Shown here piece by piece: positions 15,918 through 24,745 of a stretch of 64,000 bases of DNA. The translations under genes and the position numbers were made by a program. How positions within the stretch are numbered: the stretch's first letter is position 1; the number at the start of each line of letters is the position of its first letter. Source of the DNA: CAVVKW01 sp963749035 (lineage in GTDB: Bacteria > Verrucomicrobiota > Verrucomicrobiia > Chthoniobacterales > JAATET01); the NCBI GenBank assembly GCA_963749035.1, contig CAVVKW010000005.1:316520-380519 (forward strand), written 5' to 3'. The notes under the pieces were generated by a model. It saw nothing but the letters and a program-made list of their open reading frames with translations, was not told the origin of the DNA and ran no database searches.

Positions 15918-17489
15918 ATGAGGCCTTCCTTCTCGCCTTCGCTTCACGAATTTCTGCGCGTCTCCAACGACTTCAATGTCGTGACGGTGTGGTGCGAATT
16001 GGTCGCGGACTTCGAGACGCCGGTGTCGGCCTACCAGAAGCTTGGGACGGCGGCTCCGAACTTTCTTTTCGAGTCGGCCGAGCAAGGTGATCACGCCGGG
16101 CGGTATTCGTTCGTTGGGAGCGGAGCGAGGTGGACGATGACGGCGAGGGGCCGCTCGATGCGGGTGGTCGAAGGCGCGGACGTGTCGGAGTATGAGACGA
16201 AGACGGACCCGCTGAAGGAATTGGAAAGTCGCATGTCGGGCTACCGGATCGCGCCGCAGGAGGGTTTGCCGGAGTTTCGGGGTGGAGCTGTGGGTTACTT
16301 GAGCTACGACGCGGTGCGGTGGTTTGAACCGACGGTCGATGCGCCGCCGAAGGACGAACTTGGCGTGCCGGACCTGTTTTACCTGCTGCCGGAGACGATC
16401 GTGGCGTTCGATCACCGAATGCGGCGGATGAAGGTGATGGCGAACGCATACGTCGAGGGTGACGACCGCGAGGCCAATTACGCCGACGCGGTGTCACGCA
16501 TTCTTACGGTGATGCGGAAGCTTGAGCAGCCGCTCGCCGTGAAGCCGATGTTCACTTCGGCGAGCTCGGTCAATCCAATCGCACCGGTGAGCTCGGAGCC
16601 TAGAGCGAATACGACGCGCGACGAATACTTCGAGATGGTCGAGCGGGCGAAGGAATACATCCGCGCTGGCGACATCTTTCAAATGGTGCCGTCTCAGAGG
16701 TTTGAAACGGAATTCTCCGGCGATCCGCTCGATTTGTATCGGTCGTTGAGGTTCGTGAATCCTTCGCCGTATCTGTTTTGCCTGCGGGTGGAGGAAGGGT
16801 TTTCCATCGTTGGCAGTTCGCCGGAGGTGCACGTGAAAGTGACCGATGGATTGATCGAGATCCGTCCGCTGGCGGGAACTCGGAAGCGGGGCGAATCGGA
16901 AGCTGAAGATCTGGCGCTGGAGGAAGAGCTGTTGGCCGATCCGAAGGAACGGGCTGAACATCTGATGCTGGTGGACTTAGCGCGAAATGACGTCGGGCGG
17001 ATCGCGGAATTCGGCAGTGTGCGGGTGGATGATTTTATGACGGTCGAACGCTACAGCCACGTGATGCACATCGTGTCGCACGTGTCGGGTCAGTTGGCGG
17101 GCGGGCGGTCGGGATTCGACGTGATGCGGGCGACGTTCCCGGCTGGAACGGTGTCGGGTTCGCCGAAGGTGCGGGCGATGCAGATCATCAACGAACTCGA
17201 GCGGAGCAAGCGGTGCGTTTATTCGGGTGCGGTGGGGTATTTCGGTTTCGATGGGAACCTCGATTCGTGCATCGCACTGCGAACGATCGTCCTGAAGGAC
17301 AGGGTTGCCTACGTGCAGGCGGGCGGCGGCCTGGTGGCTGACTCGACCGCTCAGGGCGAATACGACGAGAGCGTGAACAAGGCGAAAGCGGCCATGCGAG
17401 CCGTGGCGCTGGCGAACCATTTTGGATCCGACCCAGAAAGCGGGGCGGGAATGGACAATCCGAAATCCGAAATCCGAAATCCGAAATAG
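15918..17489 (+). CDS. trpE: Anthranilate synthase component I
   Basis: Converts chorismate plus ammonia (from TrpG) to anthranilate, the first step of tryptophan synthesis. 523 residues from ATG 15918 (MRPSFSPSLHEFLRVSNDFN). The N-terminal regulatory domain includes NFLFESAEQGDHAGRYSFVG. The chorismate-binding domain includes GDIFQMVPSQRF, SPYLFCLR, EIRPLAGTRKRG, LMLVDLARNDVGRIA, TFPAGTVSGSPKVRAM and AYVQAGGGLVADS. The last residues (MDNPKSEIRNPK) are encoded by a heptamer tandem repeat and are foreign to the family. trpG follows 1 nt after the stop. Confidence 0.96.
   Translation: MRPSFSPSLHEFLRVSNDFNVVTVWCELVADFETPVSAYQKLGTAAPNFLFESAEQGDHAGRYSFVGSGARWTMTARGRSMRVVEGADVSEYETKTDPLKELESRMSGYRIAPQEGLPEFRGGAVGYLSYDAVRWFEPTVDAPPKDELGVPDLFYLLPETIVAFDHRMRRMKVMANAYVEGDDREANYADAVSRILTVMRKLEQPLAVKPMFTSASSVNPIAPVSSEPRANTTRDEYFEMVERAKEYIRAGDIFQMVPSQRFETEFSGDPLDLYRSLRFVNPSPYLFCLRVEEGFSIVGSSPEVHVKVTDGLIEIRPLAGTRKRGESEAEDLALEEELLADPKERAEHLMLVDLARNDVGRIAEFGSVRVDDFMTVERYSHVMHIVSHVSGQLAGGRSGFDVMRATFPAGTVSGSPKVRAMQIINELERSKRCVYSGAVGYFGFDGNLDSCIALRTIVLKDRVAYVQAGGGLVADSTAQGEYDESVNKAKAAMRAVALANHFGSDPESGAGMDNPKSEIRNPK
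17457..17487. repeat. AATCCGA heptamer tandem array (4.4 units) at the trpE 3' end
   Basis: Four consecutive AATCCGA units plus AAT, ending in the trpE stop codon. The trpE frame reads NPKSEIRNPK then stop. Because 7 is not a multiple of 3, unit loss or gain changes the frame: removing one unit makes TrpE read through as ...EIRNSMILVVDNYDS straight into TrpG. Confidence 0.9.
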
Positions 17490-17490
17490 C

Positions 17491-18063
17491 ATGATCCTGG
17501 TCGTCGATAATTACGATTCCTTCACCTACAACTTGGTCCAGTATTTTGGGGAGTTGGGCGCGGAGCCGGTCGTGCGCCGCAACGATGAAATCACCGTCGA
17601 TGAGATTGCGAAGATGGCACCGAAGCGGATTTGCATTTCGCCAGGACCGGGCACTCCGGATGACGCGGGGATCAGTAACGACGTGATCCGTGAATTTGGC
17701 GGGAAGATCCCGGTGCTCGGAGTGTGCCTTGGGCACCAGTGCATGGGGGAGGTTTACGGCGGGGAGGTCGTGCGGGCGGAGCGCTTGATGCACGGGAAGA
17801 CGTCCCCGATTCACCATTCAGGCGAGGGGGTCTTTGCGAAGCTCCCGGATCCGTTCGAGGCAACGCGGTATCATTCGCTCATCGTTCGGCGGGAGTCTTT
17901 GCCGGATTGCCTGGAGATCACGGCCGAGACGGCGGAAGGTGAGATCATGGGGCTGCGGCACCGCGAGATGGCGGTGCACGGCGTGCAGTTTCATCCGGAA
18001 TCGATTCTGACCGGCGAGGGGAAGCGACTGCTCGGGAACTTTCTCGCGATTGCTGCGGACTGA
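17491..18063 (+). CDS. trpG: Anthranilate synthase component II / glutamine amidotransferase
   Basis: Class I glutamine amidotransferase supplying ammonia to TrpE; it may also serve folate synthesis as PabA. 190 residues starting MILVVDNYDSFTYNL. Oxyanion/anchor motif ISPGPGTPDDAG, nucleophile Cys79 in GVCLGHQCMG, and the catalytic His-Glu pair in GVQFHPESILT are all present. The trpE stop precedes the ATG by 1 nt. The trpG frame is open upstream through the heptamer array. Confidence 0.95.
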   Translation: MILVVDNYDSFTYNLVQYFGELGAEPVVRRNDEITVDEIAKMAPKRICISPGPGTPDDAGISNDVIREFGGKIPVLGVCLGHQCMGEVYGGEVVRAERLMHGKTSPIHHSGEGVFAKLPDPFEATRYHSLIVRRESLPDCLEITAETAEGEIMGLRHREMAVHGVQFHPESILTGEGKRLLGNFLAIAAD

Positions 18064-18082
18064 TCGTTGACTGGTGAAGCGG

Positions 18083-18105
18083 AGAACCCGGAGGGCTCGG
18101 GTTTT
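18083..18105. terminator. Probable terminator between convergent trpG and the oxidoreductase gene
   Basis: AGAACCCG and CGGGTTTT form an 8-bp stem (one G-U) around a 7-nt loop, ending in four T on the plus strand. It lies 20 bp after the trpG stop and 17 bp from the end of the convergent gene. A modest stem, so only moderate confidence. Confidence 0.5.
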
Positions 18106-18121
18106 CGCCTAGTGGTGACCG

Positions 18122-19234
18122 CTAGATCGTGCCGGGCGCGAGTCCGAGCGGGAGGGCGGCGGGCTTTTCGCACTGGTTGACGATGTCGACCCAGGCGCGG
18201 GTCTCGTGAGATTTCTCGAAGGCCGCCATGACCTCGAGCGTATGCAGCGCGAGCCGGCCATTGCAGCGATGCTCGCGGCCTTCGACGATGGCGGCGGCGA
18301 GGTCGGCAACGCCGATGCTGCGGGAATTTTCGGAGTATCCGTAGGTGAGCGGCATTTCCTGCCAGTCTGCGTTTGGCTCGGACAGGAGAGAAACGGGACC
18401 TTCGAACGTGTTTGGATCCGGGACGGAGAGGCTGCCTTCCGTGCCGTAGATTTCGATGGGCGCGTGCCGGTGACCGATGACGTCGAAGCTCATGGCGAGA
18501 TTGATGACGGCACCGGATTCGAAGAGAAGGCTGCCGCTGTAATGAGTCGGCACTTCGACGGGGATCTTCGCGCCATACTGTTCGGCGCAGGTCGCAACGC
18601 GCTCGGTGCGCGGCATCGTCGTCATCGCACACACGGTTTTCACCGGGCCGATGAGGTTTACCAGAGCTGCGATGTAGTAGGGGCCCATGTCGAACATCGG
18701 ACCGGCTCCGCGCTGGTAGAAGAAGGCGGGATTCGGGTGCCAGCGCTCGGGACCCGCGTAGAGCATGAAAGCGGTGCCGCCAATGGGTGTGCCGATTAGT
18801 CCGTCGTCGATCAGCTTGCGGGTGGTCTGGGCACCGGCTCCGAGGAACGTGTCGGGAGCACTGCCGATTCGGAGGTCGTGCTTGGCGGCGAGCGCCAGCA
18901 ATTCCTCGCCTTCCGGGAGATCGAGCGAAATTGGTTTTTCGCTGTAGGCGTGCTTCCCGGCTTTGATGATCGCCGTGCTGACCTGAGCGTGGACTTTCGG
19001 AATGGTCAGATTGACGACGATTTCAATGTCGGGATCGGCAAGTAGCTCGTCGATGCTGAGCGCGGTGATCTCAAATTCTTCGGCTCGCTTGGCGGCGAAG
19101 TCGGGATTGAGATCCGCGCAGGCTTTGAGGTGCAGGTTGTTGAAGAGACGGCAGCCTCGGGCGTAAGCGCCGAAGATGTTGCCGCATCCGATGATGCCGA
19201 TGTGAGTCGGAGGGGAGTTTGGTGTCGTGGACAT
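18122..19234 (-). CDS. Gfo/Idh/MocA-family NAD(P)-dependent oxidoreductase
   Basis: 370 residues from ATG 19234 (MSTTPNSPPTHIGIIGCGNI). Rossmann motif GIIGCGNIFGAYARG, then the family hallmark EKPISLDL (catalytic Lys in EKP) near residue 97, and a C-terminal domain with GPMFDMGPYYIAALVNLIGP, the usual substrate-site segment of sugar and inositol dehydrogenases. Likely oxidises a sugar or cyclitol; the substrate cannot be read from the sequence. The longer frame upstream of 19234 lacks similarity and is excluded. Confidence 0.92.
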   Translation of the reverse strand: MSTTPNSPPTHIGIIGCGNIFGAYARGCRLFNNLHLKACADLNPDFAAKRAEEFEITALSIDELLADPDIEIVVNLTIPKVHAQVSTAIIKAGKHAYSEKPISLDLPEGEELLALAAKHDLRIGSAPDTFLGAGAQTTRKLIDDGLIGTPIGGTAFMLYAGPERWHPNPAFFYQRGAGPMFDMGPYYIAALVNLIGPVKTVCAMTTMPRTERVATCAEQYGAKIPVEVPTHYSGSLLFESGAVINLAMSFDVIGHRHAPIEIYGTEGSLSVPDPNTFEGPVSLLSEPNADWQEMPLTYGYSENSRSIGVADLAAAIVEGREHRCNGRLALHTLEVMAAFEKSHETRAWVDIVNQCEKPAALPLGLAPGTI

Positions 19235-19340
19235 GAATAGTGGGTGCGCCGGGCGCGGGCTTCGAGAATGGCCTAGTCGGATAAGGGATCGACCAGCGGA
19301 TCGCAATTATCGTTTTTACGTCGTCTCCCGATCGCGCGTT

Positions 19341-22300
19341 TCAATGGAAATCGTGCGAGCGCGGGCGGGTGGCAAGTTCGCCGGCGGGCAGTCCTTCGAC
19401 GCGACGAGCTTTGACCATGACAACGCCGTCCTTCGAGCGTTGCACGACGCCATAGATTCGGAGGAATCCCTCCTGCGAAACGCAGAGGCGCCGTCGTTCG
19501 AACAGGGGAGGATCGAGGATTGCGTTCGCAACGCCGGTCTCGTCTTCGAGGCTGACGAAGAAGAATCCCTTGGCCGATCCCGGTCGCTGTCGGCAGATCA
19601 CGAGTCCGCCGATCCAGACGCTCTGCCCGTGAGCGGCTTCGAGCAGATCGGTCGCGCGCCAGATGTCCGGGAGTTGATCGCGGATAAGACCCATCGGGTG
19701 AATGCCGGTGGTCATGCCAATGCCGGCGAAATCGGCGTTGGTTCGTTCGATCGGTTCCATCGTCGGCAGAGGCGAGGGCGTGGCGTCGGAGAACAGGTCG
19801 CCGCTCATCGCAGGTTGCTCGACTTGCCAGAGGCCGTCGCGGCGGTGCTCGGCAAGGCCGTTCAGCGCACCGATTTTCGCGAGGTTGCGCAGCACGTCAC
19901 GGCTGAGATCGGTCCGTGATTTGAAATCGGCAACGCTCGCGAAGGGGCAGAGTGATCGTTGTTCCACGATCCGCTCAGCGTCGGAGAGCTTCATGGAACG
20001 CACGACGCAAAGTCCGAGCTGAACGGAATCGTCGTCGCCAACCGTGCACCGAACGTCGGAGGTCAGGACGGAGACCGGGCGCACGTGCAGGCCACGGTGT
20101 TTGGCGTCCTGCACGAGCGTCGCGGCCGAGTAAAATCCCATCGGCTGGTTATTGAGGAGCGCGGCGTAAAATTCCGGAGCGCGGTGGACTTTCAGCCAGC
20201 AGCTCGCGTAGGCGATGAGCGCGAAGCTGATCGCGTGGCTTTCGGGGAAGCCATAGACGGCGAAGGATTGCACCGACTGCACGATCGTGTCGGCGACGTC
20301 GGGTTCGATGCCCTTGTCGGCCATGGCGGAGCGGAGCTTTAAGCAGACCTTCTCCATGCGTTCGTGAGAGCGGTGGAAGCTGAGGGCGCGACGGAGTTCC
20401 TCGGCTTCCCCGCCGGTGAAGTCCGCCATGACCATGGCCATCTTGAGGAGTTGTTCCTGAAAAAGCGGGACGCCGTAGGTGCGTTCCAGCGTCTCTTCGA
20501 GGAGCGGGTGGATGTGTTTGAAGGGCTCGCCCGCCCGTCGCGCGAAGAGGGGTGCGAGCATTCCGCCTTGGATCGGGCCGGGGCGGATGACCGCGACTTG
20601 GATGACCACGTCGTAGAAGCGGCGTGGCTTGAGCTTGGGGAGGGTGGCGATCTGGGCGCGGCTTTCGACTTGAAACGTTCCGATGGTGTCCGCCGCGCAC
20701 ATCAAGTCGTAAGTCGCGGGGTCGTCTGGCGGGATTGCCGCCATGTCCGGAACGTCGGATCGGCGGTGGCTGCACATCTCGAGGCTGTCCTGCATGACGG
20801 CCATCATGCCGAGTCCGAGGAGGTCGACCTTGATGATGCCGAGGTCTTCGCAGTCGTCCTTGTCCCACTGCGCCACGACGCGACCGGGCATCGAGGCGTT
20901 TTCCAATGGCACGACCGAACTTAGCGCGCCGCGACAAATGATCATTCCGCCGGAGTGCTGCCCAAGATGACGGGGGAGGCCGCGCAGGCGCTGGTAGAGC
21001 GTGATGGCGGACTCGGAGCGGGGATGGGTGATCGGTAGGCCGGCTTGTTCGAGCTGCGCGCGGAGTTCGAGGGTGTGGGGGAAATCGCCGGCGGCGTGGA
21101 GGCGGGAGAAGCGATCGATGACTTCGAGCGGAAGATTGAGGGCCTTGCCGATCTCACGCATCGCGCTCTTCCCGCGGTAGGTGATGACGTTGGCGGTCAT
21201 GGCCGCGCCGTGTTTGCCGTAGCGGCGGTAAACCTCCTGGATGACGCGTTCGCGCCGATCGCCGCTTGGCAGATCGAGGTCGATGTCGGGCCAGGACTTG
21301 CGGCTTTCGCTGAGAAAGCGCTCGAAGAGCAGTTTGTGATGGATCGGGTCGCAGGCGGTGATGCCGAGGCAGTAGCAGACCACGCTGTTGGCGGCGCTGC
21401 CGCGGCCCTGGACGAGGATATTGCTGCGGCGGCAAAATTGAACGAGGTCCCAGACGATGAGAAAGTAGCCCGCGAAGCCGAGGTGGATGATGAGGTCGAG
21501 TTCGCGCTCGAGTTGACGGCGGACCGGCTCGCGGATCGTGCCGTAGCGCTTCGTGGCACCCGCGTAGGTTTGTTTGCGCAGCCAGGACGGCATCGTTTCG
21601 CCGTCGGGGACGTCGAGGGTGGGGAATTCGTAGCCGAGATCTTCGAGCGAAAATTCCAACCGCTCGGCGATTCGCGCGGTGTTTTCCACGGCCTCCGGGA
21701 GGTCGGCGAAAAGTTTGCGCATCGCGCGATCCGGCTTGAGGTGGCGCTCGGAGTTGGGACTGAGGAGACGGCCCGCGCGATCCAGGTCGGTGTGGTTGCG
21801 GATGCAGGTCATCACGTCGAGCACGCCGCGCTGCTCGGCGACGGAGTGCAGGACGCCATTGGTCGCGATGACGGGCAGGTCGCGGCTGCGTGCCAGCTCG
21901 AGGCTGAGTTCGTTGACGCGGGATTCCGGGCGGCGGTGGTGGCGCTGGAGTTCGACGCAGACGTTGCTTTTTCCGAAGGACTCGACGACGCGATCGAGCG
22001 CTGCGGCTGCCGGGGTGGGGTCGGGAGTTTGAAATCCGCGGTCCAGAAAATCTTCGTGGCCGACGAGCGCGATGAGTCCGTCGGAGAATTCCGGGAGTTC
22101 GTCCCAGCGCACGGCGCACTCGGTTTTTGTGCCGCGCAATTTCGACCGCGTGATGAGCTGGCAGAGATTTCGGTAACCCGCGCGCTCCTTCACCAGGACG
22201 GGCAGCACTGAGCCGCCCTCCAGCGTGAGTTCCGCGCCGACGAACGAGCGGATCCCGACTTCCTTGGCGGCCCCGTGGGCTCGAGCCGAACCATACACAC

Positions 22301-22430
22301 CGTCGCGGTCGCAGATGGCGATGCCGGGCAGGTCGAGCGCGGCGGCGAATTTTGCAAGTTCCTCCGGCGACGACGCGCCGCGGAGAAACGAAAACGCGCT
22401 CCGCGCGTGGAGTTCCACGTAATCGCTCAT
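19341..22430 (-). CDS. dnaE2: Error-prone DNA polymerase III alpha-like DnaE2 (ImuC)
   Basis: Catalytic polymerase of the ImuABC mutasome, performing SOS mutagenesis. 1,029 residues from ATG 22430, which overlaps the imuB stop as ATGA. The N-terminal PHP domain starts YVELHARSAFSFLRGASSPE. Later come the C-family polymerase segments RGSAANSVVCYCLGI, FERFLSE with the catalytic DIDLDLPSGDRR, GMIICRG, and IGTFQVESRAQIATLPK, a diagnostic DnaE2 block; the C-terminal OB region follows (VWIGGLVICRQRPGSAKGFF). Shorter than replicative DnaE (about 1,160), as expected for DnaE2. Confidence 0.95.
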   Translation of the reverse strand: MSDYVELHARSAFSFLRGASSPEELAKFAAALDLPGIAICDRDGVYGSARAHGAAKEVGIRSFVGAELTLEGGSVLPVLVKERAGYRNLCQLITRSKLRGTKTECAVRWDELPEFSDGLIALVGHEDFLDRGFQTPDPTPAAAALDRVVESFGKSNVCVELQRHHRRPESRVNELSLELARSRDLPVIATNGVLHSVAEQRGVLDVMTCIRNHTDLDRAGRLLSPNSERHLKPDRAMRKLFADLPEAVENTARIAERLEFSLEDLGYEFPTLDVPDGETMPSWLRKQTYAGATKRYGTIREPVRRQLERELDLIIHLGFAGYFLIVWDLVQFCRRSNILVQGRGSAANSVVCYCLGITACDPIHHKLLFERFLSESRKSWPDIDLDLPSGDRRERVIQEVYRRYGKHGAAMTANVITYRGKSAMREIGKALNLPLEVIDRFSRLHAAGDFPHTLELRAQLEQAGLPITHPRSESAITLYQRLRGLPRHLGQHSGGMIICRGALSSVVPLENASMPGRVVAQWDKDDCEDLGIIKVDLLGLGMMAVMQDSLEMCSHRRSDVPDMAAIPPDDPATYDLMCAADTIGTFQVESRAQIATLPKLKPRRFYDVVIQVAVIRPGPIQGGMLAPLFARRAGEPFKHIHPLLEETLERTYGVPLFQEQLLKMAMVMADFTGGEAEELRRALSFHRSHERMEKVCLKLRSAMADKGIEPDVADTIVQSVQSFAVYGFPESHAISFALIAYASCWLKVHRAPEFYAALLNNQPMGFYSAATLVQDAKHRGLHVRPVSVLTSDVRCTVGDDDSVQLGLCVVRSMKLSDAERIVEQRSLCPFASVADFKSRTDLSRDVLRNLAKIGALNGLAEHRRDGLWQVEQPAMSGDLFSDATPSPLPTMEPIERTNADFAGIGMTTGIHPMGLIRDQLPDIWRATDLLEAAHGQSVWIGGLVICRQRPGSAKGFFFVSLEDETGVANAILDPPLFERRRLCVSQEGFLRIYGVVQRSKDGVVMVKARRVEGLPAGELATRPRSHDFH

Positions 22431-23902
22431 GGTTTTCCGCCGGGCGCGGCTGATTCGTAAACGCCCGCGATTCGCCAGTCCTCGCCGTGTTTGCTCACGC
22501 GCAAAAGCGAGCCGTCCGGCAGCTGCACGTCCCATTCCTCCACGCTCCACTCCCGGCCTTTTTCCCACCAATCGCCCGAGGTCCGGTAGGGGCCCGCCGA
22601 GCGGACCACCGACGGCCAAGCGGCGAAGACCGGTTCCGCCCGAAAACGCCGCAGGGGCAGCCCGATAAATTCCGCCGCGGCCTCGGCGGCATCCGGTGAA
22701 AATTCGCCGTTCTCCGGGAAGGCCAGGTCGTCCGTTCCCTTGAGGTCGTAGGCGCCGGGGCGATGGGTATCCGCGGCGCGCGGAACGCCCACGCTGCCCT
22801 CGCCGACGAGGGCGTGCAGTCGCGCGAGCGTCTCGCCGAAGCGATTCGGGTCGCGCAGGCCCTGACCGAAGAGTTGGAGCTGGCAATTCATCGGGCGCAC
22901 GGCTCCGATCTCGAGGCGCACGCCAAGCGGCTGCGCGTCGAGTCGCAGCGATTCCAGAAACGTGTCGAGCGTGCGGAAGAGCGTCTCGGCGTCCGTCGTT
23001 GGAGCCGGGACGGAAAATTCGCGCTTCAGCTCCGTTCCGTCGTCCAGCGGGAGGACGAGGGTCATTTTTCCCGCCACCTTCCCGGCTTCCCGTAAGCGTT
23101 CGCCGAGCGAATCCACGAATCGCCGCAGCAGAAAGAGAACGGCGTCGGTCGTGTCGACGGCGCGCTCGAATTCAAACGCTTCCACGAACTCGTCCGGCGG
23201 GCTGACCACGTGAAGAACGCGTTTGGTCCGACCGCTGAGCTGCCGCCACACCAGCGCCGCCTCCGGGCCGAGCCGCTCGATGACGGCCTCGCGCGGCATT
23301 CGGGCGAATTCTCCGACGGTCCGGATTCCCCAATCACCCAGGATTTCCAGCAGGCTGCCGGCTCCGGGTCCGGTGTCGTCTCCGAGCAGGACCCGCAGCG
23401 GAAGGTCTTTGAAAAATTCGCCCGAGTTCCGCACCACGCAGATCGGTCCGGCGCAGCGAGCGGCCAGCATGGCGTGGTCTGGATTGGCGGCGATGCCGAC
23501 GTGCCCGCGGAGTTCCACGGCGGCGAGACGACCGATCATCCGCTCGGCAAGTTGCTGCCAGCACGTCGAGCGGGGGACTCCGCGCAGATCAACGGTGACG
23601 ACCCCGTTGGCGGTCCATTCGACCAAAGGAGAAAACGCGAGCCCCGCCTCGACCAAGGCCGCGCTGCAGGCGCGTTCTTGCGTCGGCACGCGGGCAAGGA
23701 CGCGCAGGGTCTCGCACCGAGCCATGGCCTGCACAACGGGAATCCCGGGCCCGACCCCGCAGGCTTCCGCGGCCTCCGTGGCGTCGAGCACGACGCCCTT
23801 GCTGGCGTCGCCGTCGACGACCGCGATGGCGGAGCTGCCGCTCTCCCGCCACCGCAGCACGGCTTGGAGTCGGAATTGAGGGAGAATGATGGCGGCATAC
23901 AT
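22427..23902 (-). CDS. imuB: ImuB, catalytically inactive Y-family polymerase homolog
   Basis: Adaptor of the SOS mutasome linking DnaE2 and ImuA to the beta clamp. 491 residues starting MYAAIILPQFRLQAVLRW. The position where active Y-family polymerases carry the first metal-binding Asp (D-x-D-x-FFA) is ILPQFRLQ, so the polymerase is dead, as in other ImuB proteins. A little-finger-like region and a C-terminal imuB tail with SGDWWEKGREWSVEEWDVQL follow. The longer frame upstream translates a heptamer repeat (NSQLSTTNSQLE) and is not part of the protein. Confidence 0.92.
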   Translation of the reverse strand: MYAAIILPQFRLQAVLRWRESGSSAIAVVDGDASKGVVLDATEAAEACGVGPGIPVVQAMARCETLRVLARVPTQERACSAALVEAGLAFSPLVEWTANGVVTVDLRGVPRSTCWQQLAERMIGRLAAVELRGHVGIAANPDHAMLAARCAGPICVVRNSGEFFKDLPLRVLLGDDTGPGAGSLLEILGDWGIRTVGEFARMPREAVIERLGPEAALVWRQLSGRTKRVLHVVSPPDEFVEAFEFERAVDTTDAVLFLLRRFVDSLGERLREAGKVAGKMTLVLPLDDGTELKREFSVPAPTTDAETLFRTLDTFLESLRLDAQPLGVRLEIGAVRPMNCQLQLFGQGLRDPNRFGETLARLHALVGEGSVGVPRAADTHRPGAYDLKGTDDLAFPENGEFSPDAAEAAAEFIGLPLRRFRAEPVFAAWPSVVRSAGPYRTSGDWWEKGREWSVEEWDVQLPDGSLLRVSKHGEDWRIAGVYESAAPGGKP

Positions 23903-23915
23903 GAGCCGGGGCTCT

Positions 23916-23950
23916 AGTTGAGAGTTTGTAGTTGAGAGTTGAGAGTTGAG
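23916..23950. repeat. AGTTGAG heptamer tandem array (five units) upstream of imuB
   Basis: AGTTGAG, AGTTTGT, then three perfect AGTTGAG units. The array lies in the imuB 5' region, 14 bp upstream of the start codon on the minus strand, between imuB and the toxin-antitoxin operon. Two units of the same heptamer occur at 15870. Confidence 0.85.
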
Positions 23951-24001
23951 AGGAGGAGTGAGGTCGCTTCGCTTGCTATCGGGTCTTTTGGCTGCGGTGC
24001 C

Positions 24002-24036
24002 TTGACGTTCGGGCGGATTCGCTACACTTTTGTAGC
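24002..24036 (+). promoter_or_regulatory. Promoter and autoregulatory operator of the toxin-antitoxin operon
   Basis: Probable -35 TTGACG (24002-24007) and -10 TACACT (24023-24028) with a 15-nt spacer. The -10 lies inside a perfect inverted repeat GCTACA-CTTT-TGTAGC (24021-24036), ending 3 nt before the antitoxin ATG. This is the expected arrangement for repression by a Phd/VapB antitoxin, and the transcript would have almost no leader. Confidence 0.6.
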
Positions 24037-24039
24037 ACA

Positions 24040-24291
24040 ATGCGCACCGCGACCGTTCGAGACCTTCGGAATCATTACGCCGACCTCCTGAAATGGATCG
24101 AAGCCGGGGAAGAAATCGCCATCACCCGCCGTGGGAAGACCATCGCGCGGCTGGTGCCGGAGACGCCCGGGCATGATGCCGTTTTCGATTGGTCCAAGAG
24201 CGCTGCGCTTACAAGGGATCGGACGAATGAAATTCCGTTGACCGAAGAACAGTCCCGGATACTCCGCGAAGAAGCGGGTGGCAAATGGTAA
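24040..24291 (+). CDS. Phd/YefM-like antitoxin of a VapBC-type module
   Basis: 83 residues. The N-terminal DNA-binding fold reads RTATVRDLRNHYADLLKWIE, then AGEEIAITRRGKTIARLVPE, the classic Phd/YefM pattern. The C-terminal half (IPLTEEQSRILREEAGG) would wrap the toxin. The stop overlaps the toxin gene start by 7 nt, and a palindromic operator immediately precedes the ATG. Confidence 0.9.
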   Translation: MRTATVRDLRNHYADLLKWIEAGEEIAITRRGKTIARLVPETPGHDAVFDWSKSAALTRDRTNEIPLTEEQSRILREEAGGKW

Positions 24292-24734
24292 GTTTTCGCC
24301 CGATTTGCTGCGATACCAGCTTCCTGTTTTCGCTTTACGGTCGGGATGCGTTTACGGTCCGCGCTGCAGCCCAAGTGGCGGAGTTGAAGCAGGTTTTGAC
24401 CTTGTCGACGTTCAATGAATTCGAACTCTGGAATTCGATCCGCTTTGCGGTTTGTCGGGGTTTTTTGTCGGCTGACCGGGGAACGAGGATGCTGACTCAA
24501 CTTGCGACTGACCGGAGTGCCGGAGGGTTTCACATTCCCCAGCTTGACTTGCCCGACGTGCTGGCCGAAGCCCGTCGCCTCTCGGCCATTCACACCCTCA
24601 CTGGCGGTCACCGGGCGTTCGATATTTTGCACGTGGCCGCCGCTGTTCGGCTCAACGCCGGGCTCTTTCTGTCGTTTGACGAAAACCAGTGTGGGTTGGC
24701 CCGTTCCGTGGGTCTGACTCTCGCCCCAGATTAG
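24285..24734 (+). CDS. PIN-domain toxin (VapC-like ribonuclease)
   Basis: 149 residues. PIN acidic residues are visible: Asp10 in CCDTSFLFSLYG, Glu45/Glu47 in TFNEFELWN, Asp113 in RAFDILHVAAA and Asp132 in FLSFDENQ. These chelate the catalytic metal of a ribonuclease that attacks tRNA or rRNA in known VapC toxins. It overlaps the antitoxin by 7 nt. The module sits between imuB and imuA on the opposite strand, and its end lies 11 bp from the imuA stop. Confidence 0.9.
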   Translation: MVSFRPICCDTSFLFSLYGRDAFTVRAAAQVAELKQVLTLSTFNEFELWNSIRFAVCRGFLSADRGTRMLTQLATDRSAGGFHIPQLDLPDVLAEARRLSAIHTLTGGHRAFDILHVAAAVRLNAGLFLSFDENQCGLARSVGLTLAPD

Positions 24735-24745
24735 GCTCACCCCAC

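Noticed and set aside
19341..22886. 152-residue extension upstream of DnaE2 ATG 22430
   Set aside because: It runs antisense-like through imuB in another frame. The PHP domain begins immediately at MSDYVELHARSAF and the ATGA overlap with imuB is typical.
24021..24036. TA operator as a second LexA site controlling imuB
   Set aside because: Half-site GCTACA differs from the ATCGTGTAA half-site at lexA, and its position fits antitoxin autoregulation better. Not excluded experimentally.
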